Shown: positions 25,416 to 34,465, counted from the stretch's first letter. The stretch: DNA of 64,000 nt from CAVRIA01 sp963721115 (GCA_963721115.1 CAVRIA010000023.1:1-64000); one strand, 5' to 3'. A program made the numbers and translations. Notes: a model not told the origin generated them from the sequence alone.

Positions 25416-26585
25416 TCAGGCCGCTCTCAACACATACGTTTCCATCTCGCCCGTGATGGCATTGGGCAGCGTTGCCCCAAACGCACAGCGCCACAGTGCA
25501 ATAACCAGCCTGCGAGCCACAGCCACGATCCCCACTCGTCGTTGCCGCCGTCCCGCGTTGGCGAATCTCTCATTGAACCACTGGGTCAATGCACTGTGTG
25601 GCTGCCAGCGCACCCATGACCAGGCGATCTGGATCACCACCCGGCGCAGCCACCGGTTCCCTGCCTTGTCGATTCCCTGCTCATGCAGAGTGTCCCCGCT
25701 TTGATATGGCGTCGGTGTCAGCCCCGTGCTCCCTCCCACCTCGCGGCGGTTGCGAAATTCTCGCCACGCAAACAGCTCCACCACCAGAATGCGGGCCCCC
25801 TGGGGCCCGATCCCGCGCAGACTCACCAAGCGCTGCATCATATCGATGGCGCTGCCCGACTCGGCCGCTTCCTTTAGCTCCGCCTCCATCTCCTCCTCGA
25901 TGCCGTGAATCTGTCGCTCGAGGATCTCCATTCGCTCGATCTCCCGCTCGAGCCGCCGGCGCAGTCCCTCCCCCAGCACCGATTCATCCCACAGCCGCAG
26001 ACTCGCCACTTCCTCCCGCACCTTGCTCCAGCGCCTGACCGATACTCCGTGCACGGCCAGCAGACCACGGATGCGATTGCGAATCCGGGTGCGCTCCTCG
26101 ACCAGCGTGGCCAGATCTCGATGCAGCTGGCGGGCATCCTCGATCTGCGGCGGTGGAACCCGCACCACACTCCACACCTTCGGCTCGCCCATCGTGTGAC
26201 GACACAACAGCTTCAGCAGGCTATCGACGTCGAGCCCGTCGGACTTCGCGCGCCGCTTGCGGCGGTCGACTTCGATGCTGGCCGAATCCACCACCACGTT
26301 CTTCACCCCAATCGACTCCAGCCAGCGGTGCAGCCAAAACCCATCCGGTCCTGCTTCGTAGCAGCTCACTACCGGCGCATCCTCGGGCAGCCCGAAGCGC
26401 CGCTTGGCCGCGGCAATCTCCTCCTGCACCGCCGCCCGGTCGCCGGCATCGACGTTCTTCTTGCGCGCCTTCTGCCCCAGGCCGGTCGTGAACCCGAGCT
26501 TCCACTTCCGGGCTCCGAGCTCAAAGGTCATGTGCAGGATCCTGCCGCTCCTGCTATTGGCCATCTCCGCGGTTGCTGCTGTCAT
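25416..26585 (-). CDS. IS110-family transposase
   Basis: 389-aa DEDD recombinase. The start is the ATG at 26585 after AAAGGAG. The N-terminal RuvC-like domain has FELGARKWKLGF (a Glu near 22 where Asp is usual), VVSCYEAGPDGFWLHRWLE (Glu near 77) and KNVVVDSASIEVD then RRAKSDGLDVDSLLKLL (Asp near 116-121). A helical middle follows, then the C-terminal Transposase_20 domain: MMQRLVSLRGIGPQGARILV, EVGGSTGLTPTPYQSG (with the serine typical of this domain) and GNRWLRRVVIQIAW. The gene is intact, so the element may still be active. The D-to-E change at the first catalytic position is unusual and could affect activity. Confidence 0.9.
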   Translation of the reverse strand: MTAATAEMANSRSGRILHMTFELGARKWKLGFTTGLGQKARKKNVDAGDRAAVQEEIAAAKRRFGLPEDAPVVSCYEAGPDGFWLHRWLESIGVKNVVVDSASIEVDRRKRRAKSDGLDVDSLLKLLCRHTMGEPKVWSVVRVPPPQIEDARQLHRDLATLVEERTRIRNRIRGLLAVHGVSVRRWSKVREEVASLRLWDESVLGEGLRRRLEREIERMEILERQIHGIEEEMEAELKEAAESGSAIDMMQRLVSLRGIGPQGARILVVELFAWREFRNRREVGGSTGLTPTPYQSGDTLHEQGIDKAGNRWLRRVVIQIAWSWVRWQPHSALTQWFNERFANAGRRQRRVGIVAVARRLVIALWRCAFGATLPNAITGEMETYVLRAA

Positions 26586-26700
26586 CTCTGGTCTCCTTTC
26601 ATGGGTGTGAATGTCGGCCATAGATAGACAGCAGCAACCGCTCCTTCCAGCGCTCATGGTATCTGAGCTCGTCGAAGGGTGTCCTCGCATTTATCGACAG

Positions 26701-26775
26701 CATCATCCGGAGAGGGAGCAGGACCGATCGCGCTCATTTTCATGCGTCTTTGGGCGAGCGCAGCTCATGACGAAC
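26701..26775 (-). repeat. Interspersed repeat, copy 2 of 3 (reads RPKTHENERDRS)
   Basis: Same repeat as 630-725 and 46380-46465. It directly abuts the right end of the interrupted palindromic element, just as copy 3 directly abuts the left end of the element at 46466. Its translation continues into the DUF3300 remnant, which shows that the repeat landed in or beside that gene. Confidence 0.72.
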
Positions 26776-26779
26776 TTCA

Positions 26780-26910
26780 TGGTCTCTAGCGCCCCCTCGG
26801 CCTGGGCTTTGGCGCGAAGACGCTGCACCGCGTCCATCACCTCCGACTGCTGGGCGAGGAAGGCGTCGCCGAGCTTCTGCGTCCAATCGAGCTTCTCGTT
26901 CATCATCTGG
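26780..26910 (-). pseudogene. DUF3300-domain gene fragment
   Basis: The minus-strand frame reads MNEKLDWTQKLGDAFLAQQS then EVMDAVQRLRAKAQAEGALE. This is the highly characteristic central segment of DUF3300 proteins (WTQxLGDAFLAQQxDVMxxIQxLR). The rest of the protein is missing on both sides; the frame runs into an interspersed repeat downstream. Only a remnant, presumably of an exported protein gene. Confidence 0.7.
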
Positions 26911-27087
26911 TTTCGACTACCGATTCCCGGCTTTACGCGTGGGCGCTCATGCCAAACCATGCATCTCGTGGTGCGCGATCGGAGAGGGGCGAGGTGGCTG
27001 CGAGCATGCAGCTACTCGAAGGGTGCACGGGACAGGCGTACAAGCGACGCAAATAACGGCTCGGGGCATTTTGGCAGGACCGGCATC

Positions 27088-27235
27088 ACGCCACGGCGGT
27101 GGAGAGTGGCGAGCATCTGGCGCGCTGCGTGGTGTATGTCGACCTGAACATGGTGCGGGCCGGGGTGGTAGGGCACCCGCGCGAGTGGACGCCGGGCGGC
27201 TACCATGAAATTCAGGGGCATCCGGCCGCAGCCGA
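27088..27235 (+). pseudogene. REP-associated (Y1) transposase, short internal fragment
   Basis: About 135 bp nearly identical to 23249-23385, reading ESGEHLARCVVYVDLNMVRA then GVVGHPREWTPGGYHEIQGH. Homology starts at the same base as in the other fragment (ACGCCACGGCGGTGG) and ends after CAGGGGCAT. Neither the catalytic N-terminal half nor the C terminus is present. It lies between the DUF3300 remnant and the flavoprotein gene. Confidence 0.7.
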
Positions 27236-27352
27236 TCTCACGGGCGCGCGTCGCTTCCGCCATGGCGTACTTATGGCGGCACGAGAAATCGTTTTCCAGG
27301 TCGCGGCGCCGCTGCGCAGCGGCTGCGACCGGACCGAAAAGACGCGGCGGCG

Positions 27353-28789
27353 TCACACGCCGGGGCCGCATTCCAGATCTTCCGGCCGCAGCCGCCCGCG
27401 TACCTTCAGGGCGGCGCCGAGATTGCGCAGCGCGGTCCGAATGCCCTCCTCCAGCACCGGATGGTAGAAGGGCATATGCAGGGCTTCTTCGACCGTCATC
27501 CCGCGCTGCACCGCCCAGGCGAGCAGATGGGCGGTGTTCTCGACACGCGGCCCGAACATCTCCGCACCGACGATCGTACCGTGTTGGCGCTCGGCATAGA
27601 TGCGCACCAAGCCGCGATTCTTGCCGATGACGCGCGCTCGCCCCTGGTCGTCGTAGCTCGCGGCACCGATCTCGATCGCGTCGCGATCGAGATCTCGAAA
27701 GGTGGTACCGACCACGGCGATCTGCGGATCGGTGAAGACGATGGAGAGCGGCGTGCGGCGGACGGCCGCGCGCACATCGGGAAAGCGCGCCGCGTTGCCT
27801 CCCGCGATGTGGCCCTCGTCCGCGGCTTCGTGCAGCACCGGGCGGTAGCTCGACGCGTCGCCGGCGAGGAAGATCGGGAGGTCTTCGATCTGCATCGTAC
27901 GCGGGTCGAAACACGGGCCGCGCCCAGGCTCGATCTCGACTCCGGCCCGCGGCAAATCGAGCCCCTCGAAGTTCGGATGGCGGCCGATGGCGGCGAGGAT
28001 CCGGTCGAACGTCTCTTCGCGCATCGCGCCGTCGCCGTCGCCCCAGCGCAGGACGATCCGGCCATCCACCGATCGACAGCCGCGCACTTCCGCCTGCATG
28101 CGCATCTCTAGCTCCGCGCCGAGCACTGTCGCCACTTCGCCGTTCACCTCCGGGTCGGATACGGGCGCGAGCTTCTCGATCACGTCGAACATGACGGTGC
28201 GCACCCCGAGGCGATGAAACGCCTGCCCGAGCTCGAGCCCGATCGCGCCGGTGCCGACGATGGCAAGCGACGGCGGCAACTGCTCGAGCTCGAAGAGATT
28301 ATCGGTGGTGAGGACGTCGCCGCGAATCCCTTCGAGCCCCGGCGGGATCTTCGGTGCGGAACCGGTAGCGACGACGAATGCTCGCGCTTCGACCTCGATA
28401 TCTTCGCCCACTCTGAGCGTCGTCGGCGCGACGAAACGCGCGCGACCGCGCAGCCGCTGCCCGGCGGGGATCTCCTCGGTTGACTCCAGGACGAAGTCGA
28501 CGAACCGGTCGCGCTCGCGACGCACGCGCTTCAGCACGGCCCGCCCAGCGATGCGCGGCGGAGCGGGGAGCTCGATCCCGAAACGGTACGCACCCTTCAC
28601 CGCGTGCGCGACGTCGGCGGCAGCGATGAGCAGCTTCGACGGCATGCAGCCGACCCGCGCGCAGGTGGTGCCGTACGGCCCCGATTCGATCAGGACCGGG
28701 CGCGCGCCGTTCTTCTCCGCCTCGTGAAACGCTGCCAGGCCGGCCGTTCCCGCGCCGATCACCGCCACGTCGAACTTGCGCTTCTCCAT
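27353..28789 (-). CDS. Dihydrolipoamide dehydrogenase-like flavoprotein disulphide reductase
   Basis: 478-aa class I pyridine nucleotide-disulphide oxidoreductase. The start is the ATG at 28789 after GGGGAGGCACG. FAD-binding VAVIGAGTAGLAAFHEA (9-25) and the redox pair C43/C48 in TTCARVGCMPSK are clear. The NAD-binding LAIVGTGAIGLELGQAFHRL and the second FAD segment PIFLAGDASSYRPVLHEAAD are in place. The dimerisation domain ends with PFYHPVLEEGIRTAL, carrying the His-Pro and Glu of the E3 family. The spacing of the cysteines is the lipoamide dehydrogenase type. No 2-oxoacid dehydrogenase genes are nearby, so it could be a free-standing E3 or a related mercuric-reductase-like enzyme of different substrate. 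Confidence 0.87.
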   Translation of the reverse strand: MEKRKFDVAVIGAGTAGLAAFHEAEKNGARPVLIESGPYGTTCARVGCMPSKLLIAAADVAHAVKGAYRFGIELPAPPRIAGRAVLKRVRRERDRFVDFVLESTEEIPAGQRLRGRARFVAPTTLRVGEDIEVEARAFVVATGSAPKIPPGLEGIRGDVLTTDNLFELEQLPPSLAIVGTGAIGLELGQAFHRLGVRTVMFDVIEKLAPVSDPEVNGEVATVLGAELEMRMQAEVRGCRSVDGRIVLRWGDGDGAMREETFDRILAAIGRHPNFEGLDLPRAGVEIEPGRGPCFDPRTMQIEDLPIFLAGDASSYRPVLHEAADEGHIAGGNAARFPDVRAAVRRTPLSIVFTDPQIAVVGTTFRDLDRDAIEIGAASYDDQGRARVIGKNRGLVRIYAERQHGTIVGAEMFGPRVENTAHLLAWAVQRGMTVEEALHMPFYHPVLEEGIRTALRNLGAALKVRGRLRPEDLECGPGV

Positions 28790-28848
28790 CGTGCCTCCCC
28801 TCGATTCCAACCATGGGGGCCAGGGTCGGACGGTTCAAGGGTCAGAGG

Positions 28849-29091
28849 CTATGCAGTTCGCCCCGTGCGCCGAGCGTATCGCCTCACTTCCCGTGCCGTG
28901 CGCGCCGACAGCTTCACCGTGAAGACCACCTTCGCATCCGGCACCCGTAGCTGCCCTCCGTCGCGAGCCCGTTCGACGTAACGGCGCGCCTGGCGCCCGA
29001 GCCGCGCCTGGCCGCCGGATCGAAGCTGGCAGAGCCGCTGGAATCGCCAGGGTTCGCCCGCCCCAATGCGCGGCGGGCGAGGGCGGTCCGT
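28849..29091 (-). CDS. Possible small basic protein
   Basis: A short minus-strand frame ending at 28849 reads ARLGRQARRYVERARDGGQL then VPDAKVVFTVKLSARTAREV and RRYARRTGRTA before the stop. The KVVFTVKLSARTAREVRRYA part looks like a ribbon-helix-helix style strand-helix. No ATG start is visible, so it may be a gene fragment or rely on an unusual start. It lies between the SRPBCC gene and the flavoprotein gene on the same strand. Confidence 0.3.
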   Translation of the reverse strand, partial: TDRPRPPRIGAGEPWRFQRLCQLRSGGQARLGRQARRYVERARDGGQLRVPDAKVVFTVKLSARTAREVRRYARRTGRTA

Positions 29092-29093
29092 TC

Positions 29094-29540
29094 TCAGTCG
29101 GGAATCTCCGGCTCGACGAGTCGCGCCAGGCTGTCCAGCGACTCCTGCCAGCCGAGGTAGCAGAATTCCGTCGGAATCGACTCGGGAATGCCCTCCTGCA
29201 CGACGGTCATCTCCGTGCCGCAGGCGACCTCGCGCAACTTCACGGTCGTCATCATCTCGCCCGCCCTAGCTGGATCGTCGAACTTGTCAGTGTAGCGAAT
29301 ACACTCGCCGGGCACGAGGTCGAGGTAGGTACCGCCGAAGGACTCGTCCTTTCCCGTGGTGAAGTTGGTGAAGGACATGTGGAAGGTGCCGCCGACCGAA
29401 GCCTCCAAGTGGCCCACTTTGCAGGTGAAGCCATTCGGCGGCAGCCAGCGAGCCACCGCGTCGGGCGTCAGGTAGGCGCGATAGATCTTCGCTGGCACGG
29501 CGCGCAGCACGCGGTGCAGACGGACGGTACCGGTGGGCAT
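29094..29540 (-). CDS. SRPBCC (AHSA1-like) family protein
   Basis: 148-aa START-like fold protein. The start is the ATG at 29540 after AAAGGAGAG. Family features: TVRLHRVLRAVPAKIYRAYL at the N terminus, PDAVARWLPPNGFTCKVGHL, then GGTFHMSFTNFTTGK, a GECIRYTDKFDD strand and the C-terminal helix GWQESLDSLARLVEPEIPD. AHSA1-like proteins form a hydrophobic pocket and are annotated as activators or polyketide cyclase-like without a known ligand here. No functional partner is evident. Confidence 0.85.
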   Translation of the reverse strand: MPTGTVRLHRVLRAVPAKIYRAYLTPDAVARWLPPNGFTCKVGHLEASVGGTFHMSFTNFTTGKDESFGGTYLDLVPGECIRYTDKFDDPARAGEMMTTVKLREVACGTEMTVVQEGIPESIPTEFCYLGWQESLDSLARLVEPEIPD

Positions 29541-29572
29541 GGGGTCTCTCCTTTTCTCGTTCGAGTGGGCGT

Positions 29573-29959
29573 TCACAGCATAGTCGCACGGCGGTCGCCG
29601 AATTCGACCCTGGCGTGAGAAATTTCTTCGCCCCCCGGCGGTACGAGAAGGTCTGGATCTCCACGCTGGTCGGGGCCTCGACCGGCGGGCCGACAAACGA
29701 CGTGATCGCCTGGTCGGCATCGGCGATGTCGACGCGACCTCGCCGGCCGACTGCGACCAGTCGTAGCCGTAGTTGCCATAGACTCGATGATGTCGAGGTC
29801 AACCTTCAGCAGATGGTCGCGCAGCGCACGCAGCAACGATAGGGCGCGCGGGCGCGCGGGGCCGTCGGTGGTCGCCACCGCCTTCAGGCTCGCCAGCCCG
29901 GCCCGGGCGACCGGCTCCCGCCGCTCGGGCGGCGGCTGATGCTTCATGTCGATCGCCAT
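29573..29959 (-). pseudogene. Probable degenerate gene (frame broken)
   Basis: The first part (from 29959) looks coding: GLASLKAVATTDGPARPRAL then SLLRALRDHLLKVDLDIIES, similar to N-terminal helical segments of small TerB-like proteins. After about 60 codons coding character shifts to another frame (ADQAITSFVGPPVEAPTSVE, then IQTFSYRRGAKKFLTPG). No single indel restores a recognisable full protein. It is probably a decayed gene or two joined fragments. Confidence 0.35.
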
Positions 29960-30338
29960 GGGCGCACTTGTAGCCCACGTCCGACGGCGCTTCGAGCGCT
30001 GATTGGCCGTCGACGGCCGTACGCCGGCGAGCAGGCGGGAGGTTGAGCCGAGTGGGCCGAGTCGACAGGCTCAGCTCGGCCGCGCGACGCCCGTCAATGC
30101 CGTCGAGGCGGCCATGCGGCAGATCTGCTCAGCGACGCGATGCGGGGGGCGCACCCGGCCCAACGCGCCGTGGTCTGCCTCCGGTTCGGGTGCGCCACCG
30201 CAGCGCCCACGCCGCCAGCCCACCGAGCACCACCGCTCGGCGCGGGGTCGGACCACAGCAGATGAGAGATCCAACGGGTCCAGCTGGTTGTCGAGACCCC
30301 GACGCCGCCCGAATTCCGGCACCGCCGTCGCCGTTGCT
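29960..30338. other. Intergenic region, no gene recognised
   Basis: GC-rich, with open frames on both strands but no recognised motif. One minus-strand frame contains a hydrophobic stretch (AVVLGGLAAWALRWRTR) that could be the end of a lost membrane protein. The segment GGCGCGGGGTCGGACCAC near 30240 is repeated near 23151, beside the transposase fragment, so this is a mixed repeat/relic area. Confidence 0.35.
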
Positions 30339-32237
30339 TCACTGCGTCGGCTCTGGTGTGGGCGTCGGTGGCGTCGGTTGCGGGCAGCCGTCGAGGCTGT
30401 TGGCCACCGCCTGGGTCATGGTGAGGATGTTCACGCCGAGGAAGTTCCCCTCGGAGTCGAAGAAGCCAGGGCAGCTATCCGCCGACTTCTCACCGAGCGC
30501 GATGTTGACGCCGGTGATCAGCTCATTGATAAGTACTGCGCCATCACCGTTGCAGTCCCCCACACAGGGATCTTCTTGTGCGCGAACCAGCATCGGCATG
30601 GCCAGCAGGCCGCAGGCGAGCAACAGGAACAGCAGCGACCGCCCACGGCGGCGCAGGAGCAGGAACAACGGGGCCAAGAGCAGCCACCCGCCTCCCGCTC
30701 GGGCCGGACCGAGCTGGCAGCCGTCCGGGGTCCAGCTACCAGAGCGCGCGTACGGTTTGGGAATGTTGGGTGTCGTACCTGGAGGGGGCCACAGCATGTG
30801 CGTGAACCAGACCCAGCCGCCTTTCGCATTCAGGCCGTGGTTGTAATCCCCGAGAAAGCTCTGCGCTTGGAGGGTCGGCTCGGTGGACAGGAAGATCGGA
30901 TCACTGATCTCAACCGGTGTCGTCCAGGTCAGTCCGCCATCGGGCGAGCGAGAACACACGACGTGGATCGTGTGATCCCCCGCGTTCCCCACGGGCACCT
31001 CCCGTTGGTACCAGCACAGGCCGGGGCGCTTGTTGCCCCAGTCCACCATCGGGAGGAACTGGTCGGGGTTGTAGCCGTTCGTCTCCGGCGCAAAAGTGGC
31101 GTCCGACCACGTCGCTCCACCATCGAGTGTGGTGGTGTACATCACTCGTGCTTGATAGATCGCGCCCTGAAACTCACCGAATTGCGCCATCCACGCCACT
31201 GTACACCTCGTGTCCGTAGGATCACAAGCCGACACTGGCATCGAATTCAACCGGGTGTAGGGTAGCCCGTTCAGCTTGGCGTGATCGGATTGCGTGGGCA
31301 GAAAGATGTTGTGGAAGTCCTTCAGCGTGATGCAGTGGATGCCGCCTGTGGCGTCACAGCCGACGATGTCGAGATCGGTATTTGTGCGCCAGTACCCGAA
31401 CACGGCACGGCCATTCTGGCGGACCGTGACGTTCGTTGGGGCTAGGTGATCCTGGCCCACTTCGTAGGGGACACTCCAGGTATCCCCGCAGTCGGTGCTC
31501 GTGGCCAGGTACACGGCCTTCGCGCTTTCGTCGCAGGCGCCGTCGCTGTCGGGCACATAGCCGTTGAACATCGCCCAGCATCTGGCACTCGCCGGATCGC
31601 ATTCGAGCATCGGCCGATCCCGGAAGAGGCCGGGTCCGGCATCGATCGCGTGCACCCTTCTCCAGTGGACACCAAAATCTTGCGTTGCGGTCATCGCCAT
31701 AGTGTTGTCGGCCGTGCAGTTGAAGTGGCCAGGTACCGCGGACTGCAGGAAGTCGTTCCCAAAGGTCACAAAGGCGCCCAGGAAGAGGTGGTGGCCGTAG
31801 CCGGTGGTGCAGGTTGTCGCCGACGGGTCGGAGGAATAGATCTGGTCTTGATAAGCCGCATAGGGGTTGGCCAGGCTGACCGGCGTGTATGCCACCCGCC
31901 AGTCCTGGCCAGCGTCACGCGAGATGACGAAGCTTACGTTGTTGGTCAGGAGGCCAGTGTTGTTGTAGCCGACCATGATGTCCACGCCGCCCATCGTGGC
32001 GCTGGCGATTTCGTTGACGTAGTTGCCCCGTTGGCCAACGATGTACTCGGCGGTCACGTTGACCGCCCACGGGTAGTTGGGGTCGGGGTCCGGCCCCATG
32101 GGATCCACCGCCGCGGTCTCTGCAGCCAGGCCCGGATCGTCATCGATGCTCAGGTCGGTGACGACACTCATGGCGTGCATCGCGGACGACCACCAGACGG
32201 TGGCCAGGATCAGGAGCGAGACACGGATTGTTTTCAT
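30339..32237 (-). CDS. Secreted sialidase-like (Asp-box) protein with MYXO-CTERM-like tail, second signal-like segment and calcium-loop module
   Basis: 632 aa from the ATG at 32237. Residues 1-22 form a signal peptide. Four Asp-box motifs (SxDxGxxW: SRDAGQDW near 106, STDCGDTW, TLDGGATW, SPDGGLTW) indicate a BNR/sialidase-type beta-propeller; several cysteines suggest an oxidised extracellular protein. The propeller ends at DGCQLGPARAGGG followed by WLLLAPLFLLLRRRGR, a Cys-TM-Arg cluster like a MYXO-CTERM sorting tail. The frame then continues into SLLFLLLACGLLAMPMLVRA, which looks like a signal peptide, and the calcium-loop module CVGDCNGDGAVLINELI, ending in a Pro/Thr tail. This may be a true fusion, or two genes joined by loss of a stop. 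Enzyme activity is not certain. Confidence 0.7.
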   Translation of the reverse strand: MKTIRVSLLILATVWWSSAMHAMSVVTDLSIDDDPGLAAETAAVDPMGPDPDPNYPWAVNVTAEYIVGQRGNYVNEIASATMGGVDIMVGYNNTGLLTNNVSFVISRDAGQDWRVAYTPVSLANPYAAYQDQIYSSDPSATTCTTGYGHHLFLGAFVTFGNDFLQSAVPGHFNCTADNTMAMTATQDFGVHWRRVHAIDAGPGLFRDRPMLECDPASARCWAMFNGYVPDSDGACDESAKAVYLATSTDCGDTWSVPYEVGQDHLAPTNVTVRQNGRAVFGYWRTNTDLDIVGCDATGGIHCITLKDFHNIFLPTQSDHAKLNGLPYTRLNSMPVSACDPTDTRCTVAWMAQFGEFQGAIYQARVMYTTTLDGGATWSDATFAPETNGYNPDQFLPMVDWGNKRPGLCWYQREVPVGNAGDHTIHVVCSRSPDGGLTWTTPVEISDPIFLSTEPTLQAQSFLGDYNHGLNAKGGWVWFTHMLWPPPGTTPNIPKPYARSGSWTPDGCQLGPARAGGGWLLLAPLFLLLRRRGRSLLFLLLACGLLAMPMLVRAQEDPCVGDCNGDGAVLINELITGVNIALGEKSADSCPGFFDSEGNFLGVNILTMTQAVANSLDGCPQPTPPTPTPEPTQ

Positions 32238-32580
32238 GACGACATGATCACGCTGTTCGACATGAGGTCCTCTTCGTCCCCTGTTTGGCCGAATTGGTCG
32301 CGTCGACGGGTACGGGGTCTTCCTTGCCGATGCGCGAACGATTTCGGATCTACGTAGAGTTGGCGTTAATTTCGCCGCTAGATCGTTAAATTGCCGATAA
32401 CATCTGCTCGTCCACGCCATGTGGCAGGCGCGAAGTCCCTCGAGGACGGACCGCGGTCTGCGTGTAAGCCCTCGGAACTCAAAGGGAACCGCCGTCAGCG
32501 GCCAGACGGGTCAGGACGAGCACTTACGGTCAAACGGCATGCCGATTCACAGGCTGCCGCCGCCCGAGCCGTGCCGGGGC
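32238..32580. other. Intergenic region, no gene recognised
   Basis: About 340 bp between the sialidase-like gene (start side) and the end of treZ. A locally AT-richer stretch around 32335-32400 (GTTAATTTCGCCGCTAGATC) may hold the promoter of the sialidase-like gene. No open frame with recognisable motifs is seen. Confidence 0.35.
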
Positions 32581-34465
32581 TCACGAGCGCGACTTCAGCA
32601 GAACCGCGCCGGGACGGGCGAAATGGATGACGGGCGCGGCGCCGCCGAGCTCGATCCGGGGCGGGTGCGGGTCGGAGCAGTAGCGCGGGTCCTCGGTATC
32701 GAGAACGAGCCGCCAGCGCCTCTCCGCGGTCTCGGGAAGAGCGGAGGACACGTCGGCGACACCCGCGCCGCGCAGCCGGACGATCGCCAGGATCGATTCC
32801 GCGCCGCCGCGGCGCAGCAGCAGGAGCTGGTCCTCCCCGGCAGCGGCCGCCTCGAACGCGTCGCGGCCGTCCGGCCGGAGCGCGGGCTCCGCCGCCCGCA
32901 GGCGGAGCAGGTCGCGGTAGAGGCGCAGCACCGCGTCGTGCGGCGGAAGCGCCGTCTCCTCCCAGCGCAGCCGGCTGCGCTCGAACGTCTCGACCGCCTG
33001 CGGATCCGGGATTCGCGCCCGCACGGCGGGGTCGGAGAAGGCCGAGAAGGCGGCGAACTCGCGCCGTCTGCCCCTGGTCACCAGCCGCCCGAGCTGGCTG
33101 TGGTGATCGGTGAAATAGAGGAACGGGGTCGTCGCCGCCCACTCCTGACCCATGAACAGCAGCGGCGTCTGCGGGGCGCAGAGGAGCAGTGCGCTCGCCG
33201 CCCGATAGGCGGCGAGGTCGATTCCGTGGTGCAGGCGGTCGCCGAAGGCGCGGTTGCCGACCTGGTCGTGATTCTGCAAGCAGATGACGAGCTGCCGGGG
33301 CGACAGCGCTTCCGGAGCGGTGCCGCGCGGAGCATCGAAGTTCTCGGAGTGCTGCCCGCAGTAGAACCACCCGCGGCGCAACGTTGCGGCCAGATCGGCC
33401 GCCGAGCCGCTGAAGTCGCGGAAGTACCCCTCGTGGTCCCCCGCCAGGCCGCGCCGCACCTGGTGATGGAAGTCGTCCGCCCAGATTGCGTCGAGCCCCC
33501 ACCCTCCATCCTCTTCCGGCTGCGCCATGGTGGCCAGGTTGCGATGGTCCTCGGCCATCAAGAGCACGGTCCGGCTGCCGCCGACCGAGGCATGCACACG
33601 GCTCGAGAGCTCGGCGAGGAAGTGCCGCGGGCCGTCGTCGACCAGGGCGTGCGTGGCATCCAGGCGGAGGCCGTCGACGTGGTACTCGTGCACCCAGTGC
33701 AACGCGTTCTCGATGAGGAACTCGCGCGCCGGGCCGCTGCATGGGCCGTCGAGGTTGACCGCGGCACCCCAGGGGGTGCGGTGGCGCTTCGAGAAGTAGT
33801 CGGGGCTGAAGGTGCCGAGATAGGCGCCGTCCGGACCGAGGTGGTTGTACACGACGTCGAGAATCACACCGAGGCCCAGCCGATGCGCCTCGTCGACCAG
33901 GCGGCGCAGGTCGTCGGGCCGCCCGTAGCAGCGGGCCGGGGCGAAGAGATCGACGCCGTCATAACCCCAGCCGCGGCTTCCGGCGAAGTCGGCCAGCGGC
34001 ATGAGCTCGAGCGCCGTGACGCCGAGGTCGCGCAAATGGGGCAGGCGGCGGGTGACGCCCTCGAAGCTGCCGCGCTCGTCGAAAGCGCCGACGTGGAGCT
34101 CGTAGGCGACGAGGCGCGCCAGCTCGACGCCGCGCCAGCTCGCATCCGACCAGAGGAAGCCACACGGATCGACGATCTCGGACGGCCCGTGCACGCCGTC
34201 CGGCTGAAAGCGCGAGGCGGGATCGGGGAAGGATCCCTCGCCGTCCAGACGGTAGCGGTAGCGATCGCCGGCGCCGGCGCCGGCCACCTCGCCCGAGAAG
34301 AAGCCATCGCGGGTCCTTCGCCAGCCCGTGCTCGCCGGCGGCCGGACCCGTCTCGACGACCACCTCGACCTTGTGCCGGCGCGGCGCCCAGACGCGAAAA
34401 CGAGTCGCGCCGCCGGCGCACACGGCCCCGAGGGTGGGCCGGTATTCGTCACCGCCGCGCATCAT
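32581..34465 (-). CDS. treZ: Malto-oligosyltrehalose trehalohydrolase (one apparent frameshift)
   Basis: GH13 enzyme that releases trehalose from the maltooligosyl trehalose made by TreY. The natural N terminus (MMRGGDEYRPTLGAVCAGGA then TRFRVWAPRRHKVEVVVE) starts at 34465 and joins the rest only if one C is removed from CCC near 34312. This gives 627 aa, normal for the family. Order: CBM48-like beta domain (1-95), then LVAYELHVGAFDERGSFEGV, VILDVVYNHLGPDG, the nucleophile region DGLRLDATHAL, the acid/base region VLLMAEDHRN, LQNHDQVGNRA with the transition-state Asp, and PLLFMGQEWAATTPFLYFTD. Last gene of the treY-permease-glgX-treZ cluster. Confidence 0.93.

Larger units (their letters stand above)
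25009..26664 (-). mobile_element. IS110-family insertion sequence (IS1111-like layout), about 1656 bp
   Basis: Ends were set by comparison with the intact palindromic element at 14022-14168. Homology on the left stops after CTCACCCT (25001-25008) and resumes on the right with CTGAGCTCGTCG (from 26663). A CT dinucleotide is therefore shared by both junctions and is probably the recombination core. Imperfect subterminal inverted repeats ATGAGTGC (25012-25019) and ATGAGCGC (complement of 26650-26657) lie 3-7 nt inside. One transposase gene is carried, with about 80 nt before it and about 400 nt after it. Subterminal repeats and a long 3-prime non-coding end are features of the IS1111 group. Confidence 0.8.
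24897..26700. repeat. Palindromic element with CTGTCGAT ends, interrupted by an IS110-family insertion
   Basis: Left part 24897-25008 and right part 26665-26700 together give 148 bp that align with the reverse complement of the intact 147-bp copy at 14022-14168. The outer ends are CTGTCGAT and ATCGACAG, extended here to CTCTCCGGATGAGACTGTCG (24883-) and its imperfect complement at 26693-26714. The interruption falls within CTCACCC|TGAGC of the palindrome arm. Confidence 0.82.
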
